From NCBI GenBank assembly GCA_009829735.1, contig CM020619.1, forward strand, positions 24,887,554 to 24,951,553: 64,000 nt of DNA. The letters are read 5' to 3'. The position numbers and the translations under genes are program-made. Source of the DNA: Pyropia yezoensis (Eukaryota; Rhodophyta; Bangiophyceae; Bangiales; Bangiaceae). The first letter of the stretch is position 1, and each line of letters starts with the position of its first letter. Below the pieces are notes generated by a model. That model worked only from the letters and a program-made list of their open reading frames with translations. It made no database searches and had not been told where the DNA came from. Positions 49,125 to 60,500 of the stretch are shown here, one piece after another.

Positions 49125-50498
49125 ATGGCGCTCTCGCTACGGGTAGCCGCGGTAGCGGCCGGTGGCGCCCTCCTGGCGGCCGCCCCCGCCGTGGCGGCGG
49201 CCGTATCGGCGGCGTACGCGACCGCCGCCGCCACCGCCCTGCGCGCGGCGGTGCGGGACGTGCACATCCTGACGCTCGCTCCCACCTGTGGCGCAGCCTG
49301 CACCGCCGCCACCGGCAGCCGCCTGGCCGCCGTCGGCTGCGACCGCGTCCGCCTCTTCCCCGCGGTGGGCATGGCCGCCGCCCACTGTGCGCCGGCGGCG
49401 GTGGCGGCGACGCGCGGCTCCACGGCGGGTGCTGTCGTCGTCACCCTGGCCAACCTGCCGGGCGTCGTGGCCGTGACGCCCGACGGGGTGGCGGCGCTGC
49501 CGCCGACGCGCCCGCCCGCCGCGGCTGATGCTGCCGACGCTGCCGCCGCTACCGTCGGCGCCCCCGGCGGCGCCCCGTTTCCCCCGGCCCCGCGGCAGCC
49601 CGGTGGCGGCGGCGCGGGGGGCTCCCGCTTTTGGGGGCTTGACCGGATCAACCAGGTGCGGCTTCCTCTGGACAATGTGACCGACACGGCGGCCTGCTTC
49701 CCCCGCCGCGGCGCGGGCGTCACCATCTACGTGGTCGACTCGGGCCTGGACGTGAGGCACACGCAGTTTGGGGGCGCCGCTGGCGGGCGCGTCACGGCGA
49801 TGGTCGCCCCCGGCTCGGACCTTACCAGCCCGAATGACACCAACGGCCACGGCTCCCACGTGGCGGGCATTGTAGCGGGGGAGACGACGGGGGTGGCGCC
49901 CGCCGCGTCGGTAGTGGGCATCAAGGCGTTGGGGCCAAGCAACGAGGCCGCCCTCACGGACGTGGTGTCGGCCATCGACTACGTGGCGGGGGTGAAGAAG
50001 GGCAAGCCCGCGGCCAAGATCATCCTCAACGCGTCGTTTGGGACGGGCAGCGCAGTAGGCGCGCCGTGGACGGTGGCCGCCGACCGCGCGGCGGACGTGG
50101 GGGTTTTGTTCATCACCGCCGCCCGCCAAGACGGGGGCGACCTGTGCGTGGACAACCCGGGCGCCGCGGCCGGCTCCCTCACCGTCGCGTCGTCCGACGT
50201 GGCCGACCGGCGGATGCCGGGCTCGGCCAATGGCAGGTGCGTGGCGGTCATTGCGCCGGGAGAAGGTGTGCTGTCGGTCCTGGCGGGCACCCGCTCGGGG
50301 CTGGTCACACTCTCTGGCACGTCCATGGCGGCCCCCCACGTTGCTGGCCTGGCCGCCCTGGTGCTCGCTGAGGCAAATGACGGGGGGGCCCTACGCAAAG
50401 AGGACGTGCTCAAGGCCATCACCCAGGGGGCGCCAACCGTGGGGGGGCTGTCCCTGGCCTTTGTTGGCCGCAAGTGCGTGGCCTCCATGGGTGGGTGA
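49125..50498 (+). CDS. Proteinase K-like subtilisin-family serine protease
   Basis: 457 residues. A signal-peptide-like start (MALSLRVAAVAAGGALLAAAP) is followed by an inhibitor I9-like propeptide to about residue 125 (ending NLPGVVAVTPDGVAAL) and a Gly/Pro linker. The mature peptidase S8 domain follows with the catalytic triad D205 (IYVVDSGLD), H242 (NGHGSHVAG) and S400 (SGTSMAAPHVAG). SFGTGSAVG and WGLDRINQ are typical of the proteinase K group. The oxyanion-hole position, normally Asn in an A-A-G-N context, reads A-A-R-Q (Q335), which is unusual and may lower activity. Likely secreted or vacuolar. No partner genes nearby. Confidence 0.88.
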   Translation: MALSLRVAAVAAGGALLAAAPAVAAAVSAAYATAAATALRAAVRDVHILTLAPTCGAACTAATGSRLAAVGCDRVRLFPAVGMAAAHCAPAAVAATRGSTAGAVVVTLANLPGVVAVTPDGVAALPPTRPPAAADAADAAAATVGAPGGAPFPPAPRQPGGGGAGGSRFWGLDRINQVRLPLDNVTDTAACFPRRGAGVTIYVVDSGLDVRHTQFGGAAGGRVTAMVAPGSDLTSPNDTNGHGSHVAGIVAGETTGVAPAASVVGIKALGPSNEAALTDVVSAIDYVAGVKKGKPAAKIILNASFGTGSAVGAPWTVAADRAADVGVLFITAARQDGGDLCVDNPGAAAGSLTVASSDVADRRMPGSANGRCVAVIAPGEGVLSVLAGTRSGLVTLSGTSMAAPHVAGLAALVLAEANDGGALRKEDVLKAITQGAPTVGGLSLAFVGRKCVASMGG

Positions 50499-53247
50499 GG
50501 GAGCTGCTGTGAGAGAGGATGGCCGTGAGGCGAGGGGGGTGGTAGCCGCGCCGACGCGCGTCGCGGCTGCCGACTGCCGCCGGCACGCCGCGCCTGGCGC
50601 GGCGTGGGAGGCGGGGCGGCGGCCAACGGCGGCAGATGTGGCGGCGGTGGAAACAAAGGCGGCCATGGTCAAAAGAGGAGGGGGGCAGGCTGCGGCGGGT
50701 GGAAGGGCGGGAGCAGGCAGGGGATGATGAGGGCAGCGTGTGAGGGGGCGGGGGGGAGGGGGGGGGGGGAACGCGTAACGAGGGCCACCTGCGCCTGCGG
50801 GGGCGTAAAGGGTGGGGGGGGGGGGGGGGGGGGGGGCGTGACGGCCGCTCCTCAGGCCACGCCGCACCGGATCTGCGGATTTGGGCAAGTGCGTTGGGGA
50901 AGTCCAGGCAAGTAGAGAGAGCCATTGTTGGCAAGTCCACCTCGTCACGGTTGCAAGGCAATGATTGGTGGGGTCTATCGGCACGTTCTGAATGCCCGCA
51001 CCGTGCCGTGCCGGTAGTCGATTCCAGCCTAGAAACGCTGCGAATCCAGCCTCGAGGAGGCATCGTCACGAACTAACTTTTCCCCATCAAGAGCTCAAAT
51101 TCGTCGGACCTCGACGTGCGTGGGATGCGCCATCATGGCGCTTTCTCGTTCGAGTGCCGATGGACTTTAGGATGCGGAACAGTCGACGGGGCCTCGATGA
51201 GCCAGGATCTCGAGACTTTTCCTTACGGAAGAGCTGGGCCAATAAAAAAGGCAGAAAGAGGTGCCTTCAGAGCACCGTCCGTCCACAACAAAGGCCCATC
51301 TTGAGACGCTGTCATCCCGGGATGAGTGCATCCTGAGACTCTGGCAGCGCAAGATGGGCGCATCTTGAGATGCGCATCTGTTGACAGGCATCCTAGGACG
51401 CCCCTGGATGACATTCGTGGACGACGAGCACTGGCTGTACGGGCTCTACGCTGGGAGGGCAGTGACGCGGCGAACGTCCGCGTTCAGGGGGCAGCGGCGA
51501 GGCAAAACACCAACGATAATGGCGGCGCCTTCATGCATGCCAAAAAACGAACAAGTCACACAGTACGGTGTGAAGAAGCAGCAATGCCAGCATGCGGAGC
51601 AAAGCAAGAAAAGAGTAAAGAGAGCACTCGCCCAAGCACGCCAAGCACTAAGACATGTGCAACGCAGTCACGCCAAAGCAACGCCCAGAACGTAACAGGC
51701 GCAAACGCACCGGCGCTCAAGCACAACGGAATGCAAGCACGCAGAAAGCGGCCAGCACAAGACGCACTCACAACAGTACGCAGAAAAGAACACATCACTA
51801 CGCAAGCACAGGAAGCGCAATCGATGCACACAAAGAGCACGGCCGCGGAGCGCGTTGCAGTCGCAAACAAAGACAAAGCCGCAGTCCAAGCACTCAATCA
51901 CCGAATTCGGAACACCCAGCGCGCCTGCACTCGGGCGCGGCGATCGGGGTAGAGGCACCACGCAGCACGCCAAGCACGCCAGCGCCTCACCACCCCCACC
52001 CAACCCCCTCAGCGGCAGAGGTGCCACCATCTCAATCACGACGCCCCCGCCCCGCCGGCGGCAGCAGGGCGAGCGGCACAGTCGGCCGCGGCCTCAGCGT
52101 CCGCCATGCTCTGGTCATTGGCCACCTCGGCCAAGGCGGCATTGACGTCGTGGGGAGGGACGACGCCATCTCCATTGCCACTGTCGTCGACGACCCCTCG
52201 ATTGACGTCACGGCAAGTGGCATCACATGTGCCTGCTGCAGGACAGCTCGTTCTTCCCCAAACAGCGAAGTGTGCGTCTCAACAGGCATTGATGCGCCCA
52301 GGCACAGAGACCGGTGCCCATGCGAGACGATCTGTGTTGGGGTGGTCTTGGGAACAGGTGTTTGCACGTGGTCTGTCGCGTGAGGGTTCGTTTCTGCGCC
52401 CCGAAGCTCAATCGTGCAAACCATCGGTCCTGTACGGCACCACGCCATCCATAGACCGCGAGCTCATAGCAGACCGCAGACAAAGTGGGCACGTGCACGT
52501 ACAGCTGTCCATGTCAGGGTAGGAGTGAGCAAGGGCAGTGCTGACTCCCACAGTCGAGGTGTTGGGAACAGAATTCATAACGAATTTTGTGCGGCTTCTT
52601 TACAGACGGCTTCATTGATCCCAGAGGACACTGTCACATCAATGGAATGTGACACTTTATTGAACACAGTATTGCCGTTCTCCGAATTTTGGCTGATCCG
52701 GACGAAAACTAGAACAACAGTCCAGTGACGAATAACATGCCTCACAGGATGCAACTCTGGCGAATTAGAGTTCCACATCAGACTCCATTGTTGTGCAAAC
52801 ATTACGATCTACGACTTTCCTGGGACTCCGAGCACATGGAGGGGAGGACCCCAGTGGAACAGACTCCCAGGCAACTGGACAAATGTTCCGAAGAAGAACG
52901 AGTCGAGGTGCGGGGAATCTCCGGTGATCCCAGCCGAGAGAACAACAGTGTTTTGACCAATCAGCGATCGGTATGAGGCCCTCTTGGGCAGCAGCCAATC
53001 ATCAACTTAGAGCGATCGGGCCCCGAGAGCACGCAATTGGCTCGCCCTCAGCTGCCAGCACACGATTGGCTCACACAGTTGGTCATGCAGTATTGTTCGT
53101 GTCTGGATCGACCAAAACTGTGAGAACTGCAATATCGATGAAGCCCGCGGAAGATGTATTGACACGTACGTCTGGTGATTCATAAAAATTGCAAAACGCT
53201 GTTGAGATTTCTTTGTTTCCCTGAGGATGTTACAGAGAGCTACACTT
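50499..53247. other. Spacer including an AT-richer island
   Basis: 50500-50880 is GC-rich with a G23 run at 50814-50836. From about 50990 to 53250 base composition is clearly less GC-rich than in the genes on either side. Within it, 51585-51980 is poor in T on this strand and carries seven caagcac heptamers. Open frames such as 51655-52383 (+) reflect that bias and have no domain. The island is probably old repeat DNA. Confidence 0.45.
51585..51980. repeat. T-poor tract with clustered caagcac heptamers
   Basis: Heptamer caagcac occurs at 51633, 51642, 51718, 51734, 51803, 51887 and 51971. The strand is rich in A, C and G and poor in T. Function unknown. Confidence 0.55.
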
Positions 53248-55005
53248 TTAACATGAGGAGAATGACCATGACGAGCTCTTCGTCATGATTGAGAGAAGGC
53301 GGCCAACAACATCCCCAGCTCGTAGGCACGCCTGAGCACACTCTCTGCGACGAAATCGGTATTCACGGGTCTCAGGGCCGTGTACGGCCGCGCATCGCCG
53401 ATTCGGGCCCAAATCGGCGTTTGTAAGGCGCATGGTTAGACCTACTGCGCAGCCCCGTTGCTGCGCGGGCAGCACCCTATCGTCGACCGCCGCGCCATTC
53501 ACGTACAGCACGCCGCCGGTGACGTGCACCTCGTCGCCCGCGACCGCCACCACCCGCTTGATCCACACCTCGGCCGCCGCCGGGCCGCCGCCGCCGCCGC
53601 CGCCGCCGCCACCGCCGCCGCCGCCCGCCCCACCCGCCGCGCCGCCGCCGCCGGCGCGGCCGGCGGCGGTGGCGGCGGCGGCGGCGGCGGTGGCCGGGTG
53701 GCCGACGACGGCCAGCGGCGGCGGCTGAAACGTGACGATCGCCCCCCGCGTGACCGCCGCGGTCTTGGCAATGAGCAGCGTGTCGCCGACGGCGAGCGTC
53801 GGCGCCATGGACGCCGACGGGATGAGCCGCGGCTCGGCCAGGCAGCACCGCGACAGCGACAGGGCGGTGCAGAGGGCGAGGCCGACGCGGCCCGCCGCAA
53901 AGGCCGGGCTCGTCGCGAGCTCCCACAGCTGCGCCGCGATGGGCTCCCGCGCGTGGGGGGGGGGGGGGGCCCTGCCGGGGGCAGCCGCGGCGCCCGGGCC
54001 GACGACGCCGACGAGGGCCGGGGCGGCCGGGGGGGGGGGGGGGGCCAGCGCCGCCGCCGGGGGGGGGGGGGGGGGGGGGGGGAGGACGGGCGCTTGGCGC
54101 GCCCGCCGCCGCCGCCACCGCGCCGGACACGCACCGACGCTGCCGCCGCCGCCGCCGCCGACGCTGCCGCCGCCGACGCCGCAGCGGGCCGCCGTCGCAG
54201 GTCGCCCGACCGGCAGGCTGGCAGGGACACCAAACGCACACGCCAGCGCCGCCGTGGCCGCCGCCACCCCGTCGACAAGGACGCTCGCGCGCGGGTGGCG
54301 CGTGCAGCTGCGGGGGAGGGGGCGGGGGGAGGGGGCGGCCGCGCGCAAAGGCGGCGGGGGGCACCGCGGGTCGCGGACAAGGAGCGGGCCACGGCGGCGT
54401 GGGGGGGGGTGGCGCAGCGCCGCGGAGGGGGTGCGGCGCGGCGTGTGGGGCGCGGACCCGGCGCACGGCAGAGCGCGGAAGAACGGGGGGGGGGGGGGGC
54501 GCGGGGGGGTCGACGCGGGAGCCGTCGGTGTGTTGCGGGCGCCGACGGGGGGGGTGGGCGGGTGGCCGCGCCTTTGAGGGGCAGCGGCAGCGTCGGGCGG
54601 GCGGCAGCGAGAGGCGCTGCGCGCGGCAACGCGGGCGCGGGGTTCTGCGGGTGGCGGTGCCGTGACAGAAAGGGGACGTTCCCCGCTCCCCCCCCCCCCC
54701 CCCCCCCCGCGGCCGAGGCGGCGCCCCGAGCGCCCCGCGGCGGGGCGGGCACCCCCCCCTGGCGGCGGCGGCGGGCGGGGGGCCCGCCGCGGCGCCGCCG
54801 CGGCGCCGGTCCCCCCCCAAGCGGCGCGCCCGCGGGCCACGCCGCCCCCGCGGGCGTGCGTTGCGCGCCGTCGGGAGGGGGGGGGGTGGGTGCCGCAGCG
54901 GCGGCGCGCACCTCCCCCCCCCCCCCCCCCCGCGGCCGCCCGTGTGGTTGTTGGCTCAGCGTGGGCTGTGCCCGTCGCGCCGCGCGCGGCACCTGCCGCC
55001 ACCAC
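53248..55005 (-). CDS. Type I signal peptidase, C-terminally incomplete
   Basis: The conserved part starts with a possible membrane segment (GRVGLALCTALSLSRCCLAEP). It is followed by the catalytic Ser box RLIPSASMAPTLAVGDTLL (Ser codon 53809-53811) and, after a Gly/Ala-rich insert, the catalytic Lys box VWIKRVVAVAGDEV (Lys codon 53557-53559), then VTGGVLYVNG. These are boxes B to D of organelle/bacterial-type signal peptidase I, the serine-lysine enzyme that removes signal or thylakoid-transfer peptides. The final box with G-D-N-R and S-x-D-S-R is missing: after about 53446 the sequence turns AT-richer and the frame runs into unrelated residues. A gtaggt at 53440-53445 (minus strand) could be a splice donor, but I found no following exon. 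The 350 residues upstream are Pro/Ala/Arg-rich and the start is uncertain; a plastid transit peptide is possible. Confidence 0.7.
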   Translation of the reverse strand: MVAAGAARGATGTAHAEPTTTRAAAGGGGGGGARRRCGTHPPPSRRRATHARGGGVARGRAAWGGTGAAAAPRRAPRPPPPPGGGARPAAGRSGRRLGRGGGGGGGSGERPLSVTAPPPAEPRARVAARSASRCRPPDAAAAPQRRGHPPTPPVGARNTPTAPASTPPRPPPPPFFRALPCAGSAPHTPRRTPSAALRHPPPRRRGPLLVRDPRCPPPPLRAAAPSPRPLPRSCTRHPRASVLVDGVAAATAALACAFGVPASLPVGRPATAARCGVGGGSVGGGGGGSVGACPARWRRRRARQAPVLPPPPPPPPAAALAPPPPPAAPALVGVVGPGAAAAPGRAPPPPHAREPIAAQLWELATSPAFAAGRVGLALCTALSLSRCCLAEPRLIPSASMAPTLAVGDTLLIAKTAAVTRGAIVTFQPPPLAVVGHPATAAAAAATAAGRAGGGGAAGGAGGGGGGGGGGGGGGPAAAEVWIKRVVAVAGDEVHVTGGVLYVNGAAVDDRVLPAQQRGCAVGLTMRLTNADLGPNRRCAAVHGPETREYRFRRRECAQACLRAGDVVGRLLSIMTKSSSWSFSSC

Positions 55006-55854
55006 CTAGACCGAGTAGCCTACCCTTTCCCGCTCCCCCCTCCACCTGCCTACGGGATGCCCGCGACCGCGGTCGTCGTCGACCCCCCCCCCTTGGCTGT
55101 TGGACAATGGCGACGCCCCGCCGGCGGCGTCCCCCCCCCTCCCCCCCGCCACTCCCGCCTCGCCGCGGCCTTTCAGCGGGTGTCGCCGCGGCGGTCCCCC
55201 CCCCTCGACTGGGAGGCCGCCGACATGGGGCTCCTCGGCGCCTACCCGTCGGCGCCAGCCCCGCCTTGCCTGCCCACCCGCCGCGGCGGCACCCGCCGGC
55301 GTGGCGGCGGCGGCGGCGGCGGTAGCCACCTCCCCCCCCCCCCACCATGCCCACCACCACCCCAACCACAACGCCCACCCCCACCCCCACCACCACCACC
55401 ACCACCGGCAGTCGCTCCCCCCCTCCCCCCCCCGCCCCCGCGACGCCATCGCCGCCGCCCTCCCCGCCGCCCCACGGCTCTTCCCACACGTACGGCCAGG
55501 AATCGCTCGACACGAGCGGCTGCTTGCACAGGCGGTCACACTCCGGAAGGTCCCAGGGCGCGCCGCACGACATCATGCAGCACCCCGCCGCATGCCCGAC
55601 GACGCCCACCGGCGCGGGGCGGGGGCGCCCTGCCGGGTGGGGGCGCTCCCACGAGCACGGCCGCGGACACGGCACGCACGGCTCGCCACAGGGGCGGGCA
55701 CACGCGGCGTGGTCGCAGCCATGGATGCACAGGAAGTCACACGGCAGGCACAGCGACCCGGCGTCACAGGGAAGGCGTCACGCGTGACCGCAGGCCCGCT
55801 CGCTCCCGCTAACAGAGCTGCAGGCGCCGCCGTAGGTGGCCGACGCCGCTCGCC
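55006..55854. other. Spacer with simple repeats, no confident gene
   Basis: Contains cac/ccccca-type simple sequence at about 55330-55450 and frames rich in Pro/His/Thr. No domain recognised. Holds the 3' end of the kinase-like gene. Confidence 0.45.
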
Positions 55855-57576
55855 TCACCCGGCCTCCTCCTCAGTCACCTGGAGCGCCTGGTCAAGGAGC
55901 CGGTGCAGCGCAGAGCGGCCGCCAATGTTCGCGGAACAGTCCCGCAAGCCATGCCTCGCAGCGTTCTCGCCAACCGCCTTGACCAGGGCGTCCGTGCTCC
56001 GAACCGTACCGGGAGCCACGATGACCATGTCGTCGTAGTCGACCAGCTGGGCCACGACCCCGTCCTGCGTGTCCGTCACGACGACATTCGGGACACGTAG
56101 GTCGCAGTAGAGCAAGCCGCGGTACGCGAGCCACGCGATGGCAGCAGCAAGCTGTTGCAGCACCGGCCCTTCTTGGTCCAGCTCCTCTTCCGTGGCCAGA
56201 CGACCGTCAACAAACGGCATGTCCACCAACACGGAAAAGGCGCCGTAGAGTAGCCGCGCTGACACGAGTGCCCGGGGACGGTCCTTCGCGCCGTCCGCCG
56301 ACACGCCCTCAAACAGCTCCGCGTACATCGTGTACATACGGTGCAGGTGACGAAATTGGTACGCAGCGTCACAGTCGGAGAGGTGGGAGAACGCCTTGTG
56401 CGTGATAATCTTGAAAAACCGGTTGCCAAGCAGCTGGACGGCACCGACCTCCGACTGGACCTGCAGCTCCGCCGGAGAGGACGACCAGATGACCTCGGGT
56501 GGGTCCTCACCCGCGTCCGCGGGGTACGATGACGACCCGACGGATTGCTTGACGTTCAGCTCCACCCACCGCTCGACTTTGACAATGTCCAGCTTGTTGA
56601 CTGCAGCCTTATGCTGCTCCGAGCCGAGGCTAAACGGGGGCGTGATGGGCCCGATAAAAAGCCGTGCGACCCACTCGACGGCGGAGAAGAACCCACTGCC
56701 CGCCATGGCCAACAGAGCGTACCCAGTCGGCGGCCGAAAGTGGTACACGTCATGCGACTCACTCGCGGGGAAGAGGCTGTCCAGCATGCTCATGGTGACG
56801 TACGTCAAAGCCTCGTTCCACGAGACGGGTGGGAGAGACTTGAGCTCCCCGCTGAAGCCAGGGTACCCCCGATCGCTCCGTACGGCCAGCTCCGGAAAAC
56901 AGCTCCGCGGCAGACGCACAAACGGAATGCTTTGGCGGCTACCCGCTGGGAACAGGCGCTTGGCGCTCATCTTGCCGGACGACCCGCCCTTGCCAACCAC
57001 CCGAGTGCCTACTGGCAAGTACTGGAGTGCCTCCCGGATATAGGCAGCCTCGCGTCCCGCCGAGTATGTGTCGGGCCGCTCGCTAAAAGCCGCGTACTCC
57101 ACGGGCGACAGGTCGGTTTTGACCGTCAGCGGGGTCTCGGCCATGAAGTGGGCAAACGGCGCCACCAGCAGCGACTTGTCAGATCTGCTAGGGGATGGGA
57201 TGTTAGCCTTGAACTGGGACCGGAGAGCACGGTAGAGCGTATGCGATACGGGGGCGGACTGCACCGCGGCAGGCCGCGTCTGCATCTCATGGCGCTGCGC
57301 CACAGCCTTTGCCTGCTCCTGCGCATAAGCAGCCACCGTTGTCTCCGCAAGCACCTGCCGCTGCCGTGCGGTATCCAGACGGGATTGGCATTCCATCAGG
57401 GCGGCGGCATGGTCGCCACCAGTGAGTGCTGCGGCATCAGTTCGGCCGTGAAGTCGAACCTTCTCCTGCTCCAGGTCCGTGACCTCACGCTCCATCCGTG
57501 CACTGTGGGCAATGGCCGCAGCCAAGCGCTCTTCAACGGGTGCAAGAACTGGTGCAGGGGGTGACGCTGACGCCAT
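55855..57576 (-). CDS. Kinase-fold protein with Crinkler-like C-terminus
   Basis: 573 residues from a clear ATG (MASASPPAPVLAPVEERL). Residues about 10-105 are a coiled coil rich in Glu, Arg and Gln. The middle part (about 110-330) is a folded domain of unknown type (SGFFSAVEWVARLFIGPITP). The C-terminal third has a degenerate protein-kinase-like core: YRGLLYCDLRVPNVVV in place of the HRDxxxxN catalytic loop and VAQLVDYDDMVIV in place of DFG. Such atypical kinase cores occur in Crinkler-type proteins of oomycetes, chytrids and some algae and plants. The glycine-rich loop and ATP-anchoring Lys are not obvious. Base composition is less extreme (near 58-60% GC by eye) than in neighbouring genes, which could reflect transfer or a multicopy mobile-associated family. 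Confidence 0.55.
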   Translation of the reverse strand: MASASPPAPVLAPVEERLAAAIAHSARMEREVTDLEQEKVRLHGRTDAAALTGGDHAAALMECQSRLDTARQRQVLAETTVAAYAQEQAKAVAQRHEMQTRPAAVQSAPVSHTLYRALRSQFKANIPSPSRSDKSLLVAPFAHFMAETPLTVKTDLSPVEYAAFSERPDTYSAGREAAYIREALQYLPVGTRVVGKGGSSGKMSAKRLFPAGSRQSIPFVRLPRSCFPELAVRSDRGYPGFSGELKSLPPVSWNEALTYVTMSMLDSLFPASESHDVYHFRPPTGYALLAMAGSGFFSAVEWVARLFIGPITPPFSLGSEQHKAAVNKLDIVKVERWVELNVKQSVGSSSYPADAGEDPPEVIWSSSPAELQVQSEVGAVQLLGNRFFKIITHKAFSHLSDCDAAYQFRHLHRMYTMYAELFEGVSADGAKDRPRALVSARLLYGAFSVLVDMPFVDGRLATEEELDQEGPVLQQLAAAIAWLAYRGLLYCDLRVPNVVVTDTQDGVVAQLVDYDDMVIVAPGTVRSTDALVKAVGENAARHGLRDCSANIGGRSALHRLLDQALQVTEEEAG

Positions 57577-60500
57577 GACGGGGGACCAAGCCGGAAAGCG
57601 AGACCTCTACGCTGCTGGGGACGCAACAGACAACAACAGAGCCAACACAAGAGAAAACAAAACTGAACACAAGCACCGAGTAGATAGATGAGGAAGAACA
57701 TATCCATCACAGCCATCGAAAAAAACAGGTGTTGTTAGATGTCGACCCAAGACCATCAGAGCGCACCTCGAGCAGAGGTCCACGGGTTACAGTCGTCGGC
57801 AACAACGCGCCTCCCTTCACGAACCCCAGATACGGGCAAGACAACGAGAAAAGCAGTGTGCTCGCCAACAACAGGTAGGTCGAGGGCACAACGACCTCAT
57901 CCTGCAGATGGCCGCTCAAAGTCACGACGTACCCGCGCCGACGGTCGCAGACGCCGATGTCGCAGCCGCCAGGGCACAGCAACCGCGCGTCGGGTAGCAA
58001 TGGTGGTGAGCGGGGAGAGACACAGGGGTGGGGGAGGTGGGCTCACACACCACGGGTGCAACATCGCAGGATGACGGCCGTTCGCTGCTCGCACGAACGA
58101 CCACTTTCTGATGAGTGTGGAGCATGCGACGTCCTCACAGCGGGTCATAGCGCAGCACTGCATATCCCCTGTCAATATACAAGCCCGATTTTGGCCAGAT
58201 CTCTTGCTTCGTTGTGCAAATTCTTGCCCTGCTCGAGCACGAAAATGATCAGCTCGAGAACGATTTTGCTTTTCTGATCGAGGGGCTGGGCTGAGGCCAA
58301 AGAATCTCCCCCAAGATGACCGACACGACGGCCGCTGTCGGTGTTCTGTCAACCAATGACAACAGCGGTGGCGCTGCTGTTTGCTGGATAGAGCGTTCCA
58401 TTGGTCAGAATTGACGCCGTAGATGTCGAGCAAGGTGGAGAGATTTTTCCAAGCAGACCCTTGAAAGCTGTCGTCGCGCAGGTTCTTGCTTAACCAGTGC
58501 GAGAGATTGCGCGGTTTTTAAACGCGTTTGTATAAACATTGCTCCCAAGCGTAGCGATGGTCGGTCGCTTCTTTGCGCTTCACGAGAGTGCTCTCCTGCC
58601 TCGTGCGCTTCCGGTCATACCAAGGGAGGTGGTGACCACCAATCGCCCGAGCTGTTATAGGCAGAAAGCAAGAAGAGGGGGGAAAAGCGGTGTCTATGAT
58701 GCCTTGAGGGGGGGTCAATGCAGGTTTTATGCAGGGTTTTGCTCGAGAATTTCCCAAAAAAGCAAGAATAGTTTGACAGGCGATAAGCTGTGCTGCGTAG
58801 TGAGGGCAGTCTCTTGACGGTAAAACGGCGGCCACCCCGGCCGTCCACTAACATCTCTCACTAGGTCCTCACTAACTACCCACCACCCTCAGCCTAAAGT
58901 CCCTATTGACTTGCAATTTCATACTCAGTTCAATCACGCAAAGGAACAAAGAAGAATAGCAAGTAGTCTCCAAAGAAAAAAAAGGCAGCCATAGCAGTCC
59001 CTACTTTCCCCCCTTAGAAGTTTGGACTCGTCCCCTGGTCGAGATGCCAAATATTTTGTGCATTTAGGATGCGTTTCCCCATTAGGCCACCGTGAAAGGT
59101 CGCTCGGGATTTGGTCCCGGATCCCGATGTGGCCTTTCGCCACTGAATGCTGATAATACCATCTGAAGGCTTTTTGCCTCGTAGTTCGGTGATCCGAATT
59201 GGGCCGGGACCTATGATTGGCCCAGTCCCCCCCGGCGTGCTCGGCGGCGAGATCTCGTCCACTCATCAACCCCGCCTGGGGCAGTGTTGCACGCGATCCA
59301 ACGGCCCGGATTGCCCGCCCCCTGGATGTACCAATCACTGGGCAATGATGGCTTCGAAATGAGCGCGTAGATCGCGGGACATTGTGGGGCTAGTAGGCAG
59401 ACACCCGCACGGCCGACCGCCCGCCCCGTGAGCTCGTTGCGCTTCCGCTGCGGTCGGGGCGCACCCGGGGCGCTGCCGAGGGGCGCCCCCGGCAGCGGCT
59501 CGCCCATAGATCGAGGCGATCGTCTGAACAATTGGAGTGATCAACTGCACCGCCGCGCCCGCCGCACGACGCACCGTCGGGTGCCCGCGCTGCCCGGCTC
59601 CTCGTCCAGTACCGCGAGCCAGCGGGCCGCCCGCTGCCGCGTCGCGGCGGTGAGCACCGCCGGCCATGGATCCCTCCCCCCCCCCCTCCCCCACGTCAAC
59701 CTCACGGCGCTGGCGTCCGTGCAGCGGCCGCCCCTGCCTGGCGGCGCTCCGCCGATGGGCACCCTCCTCCACGTCCACGCCCGCGTCGCGGTTTGGTCGC
59801 CCGCCCCCGGGGGGAGACCCCCGCGCCACCCCCGCCGCCGCGCTGCGCTGTGGGCGGTCAACGGCAGCCCGCCGCCGGCGGGCGGCCACCAGTGTCCCCC
59901 CCCCCTTCCCCCCCCCGCATATGCGGCGGTACCTGGCGCGGTGTCGGCCAGTCTACCAGCCTACACCGACCCCCTTTGTTCCCTACCCCAGACCGCCACG
60001 GCCGCTGGCGGCATGGGCCGCGGCGGGACGCCCCGGCCGCCCCCCGCCCCTCCAACCACCCATCTGGCCTCAGTGCCCACGCGTCTCGTATAGGGGTGGC
60101 GGTGGTAGCCCCCAGCGTCCCCCGCCCACGCCGCTCCACCCACCCACTTGCACGTTCCTCTTCCACTCACCCCACCTCCCACCCCCCCCCTTCTGCCCGC
60201 CGACCCCGCTGGGTAGCCCCACCCGCCCGTGCCCGGGACGAGATTCATGGGCAAGTGGGGCAACCCCCTGCGCGCCGGGCGCCCCGCCGCGGGACGCCTG
60301 GGATGCCTCGGGGGGCGCCCCCCCCCCGGCCACTGGCGGGGCCATACGCGCAGTGGTTGGTGCGGGCGCCTCGGCCGCTAGCGGCACGCGGAGGCGGGAC
60401 GATTGAGACGGGGGGGGGGAGGGGGCAGTCGCCGCCGAGCGGGGTCAAGACCCCCCCTGATGATGGCCGCCCCCCGCCTGTACTCTCTTCGTGCCGGCGT

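Noticed and set aside
51655-52383. 242-codon plus-strand frame
   Set aside because: Its Thr/Arg/Lys/Gln-rich first half reflects the T-poor tract, and no domain is visible.
53440-53446. Splice donor completing the signal peptidase gene
   Set aside because: The minus-strand gtaggt fits a donor, but I found no downstream exon with the missing conserved box within the window.
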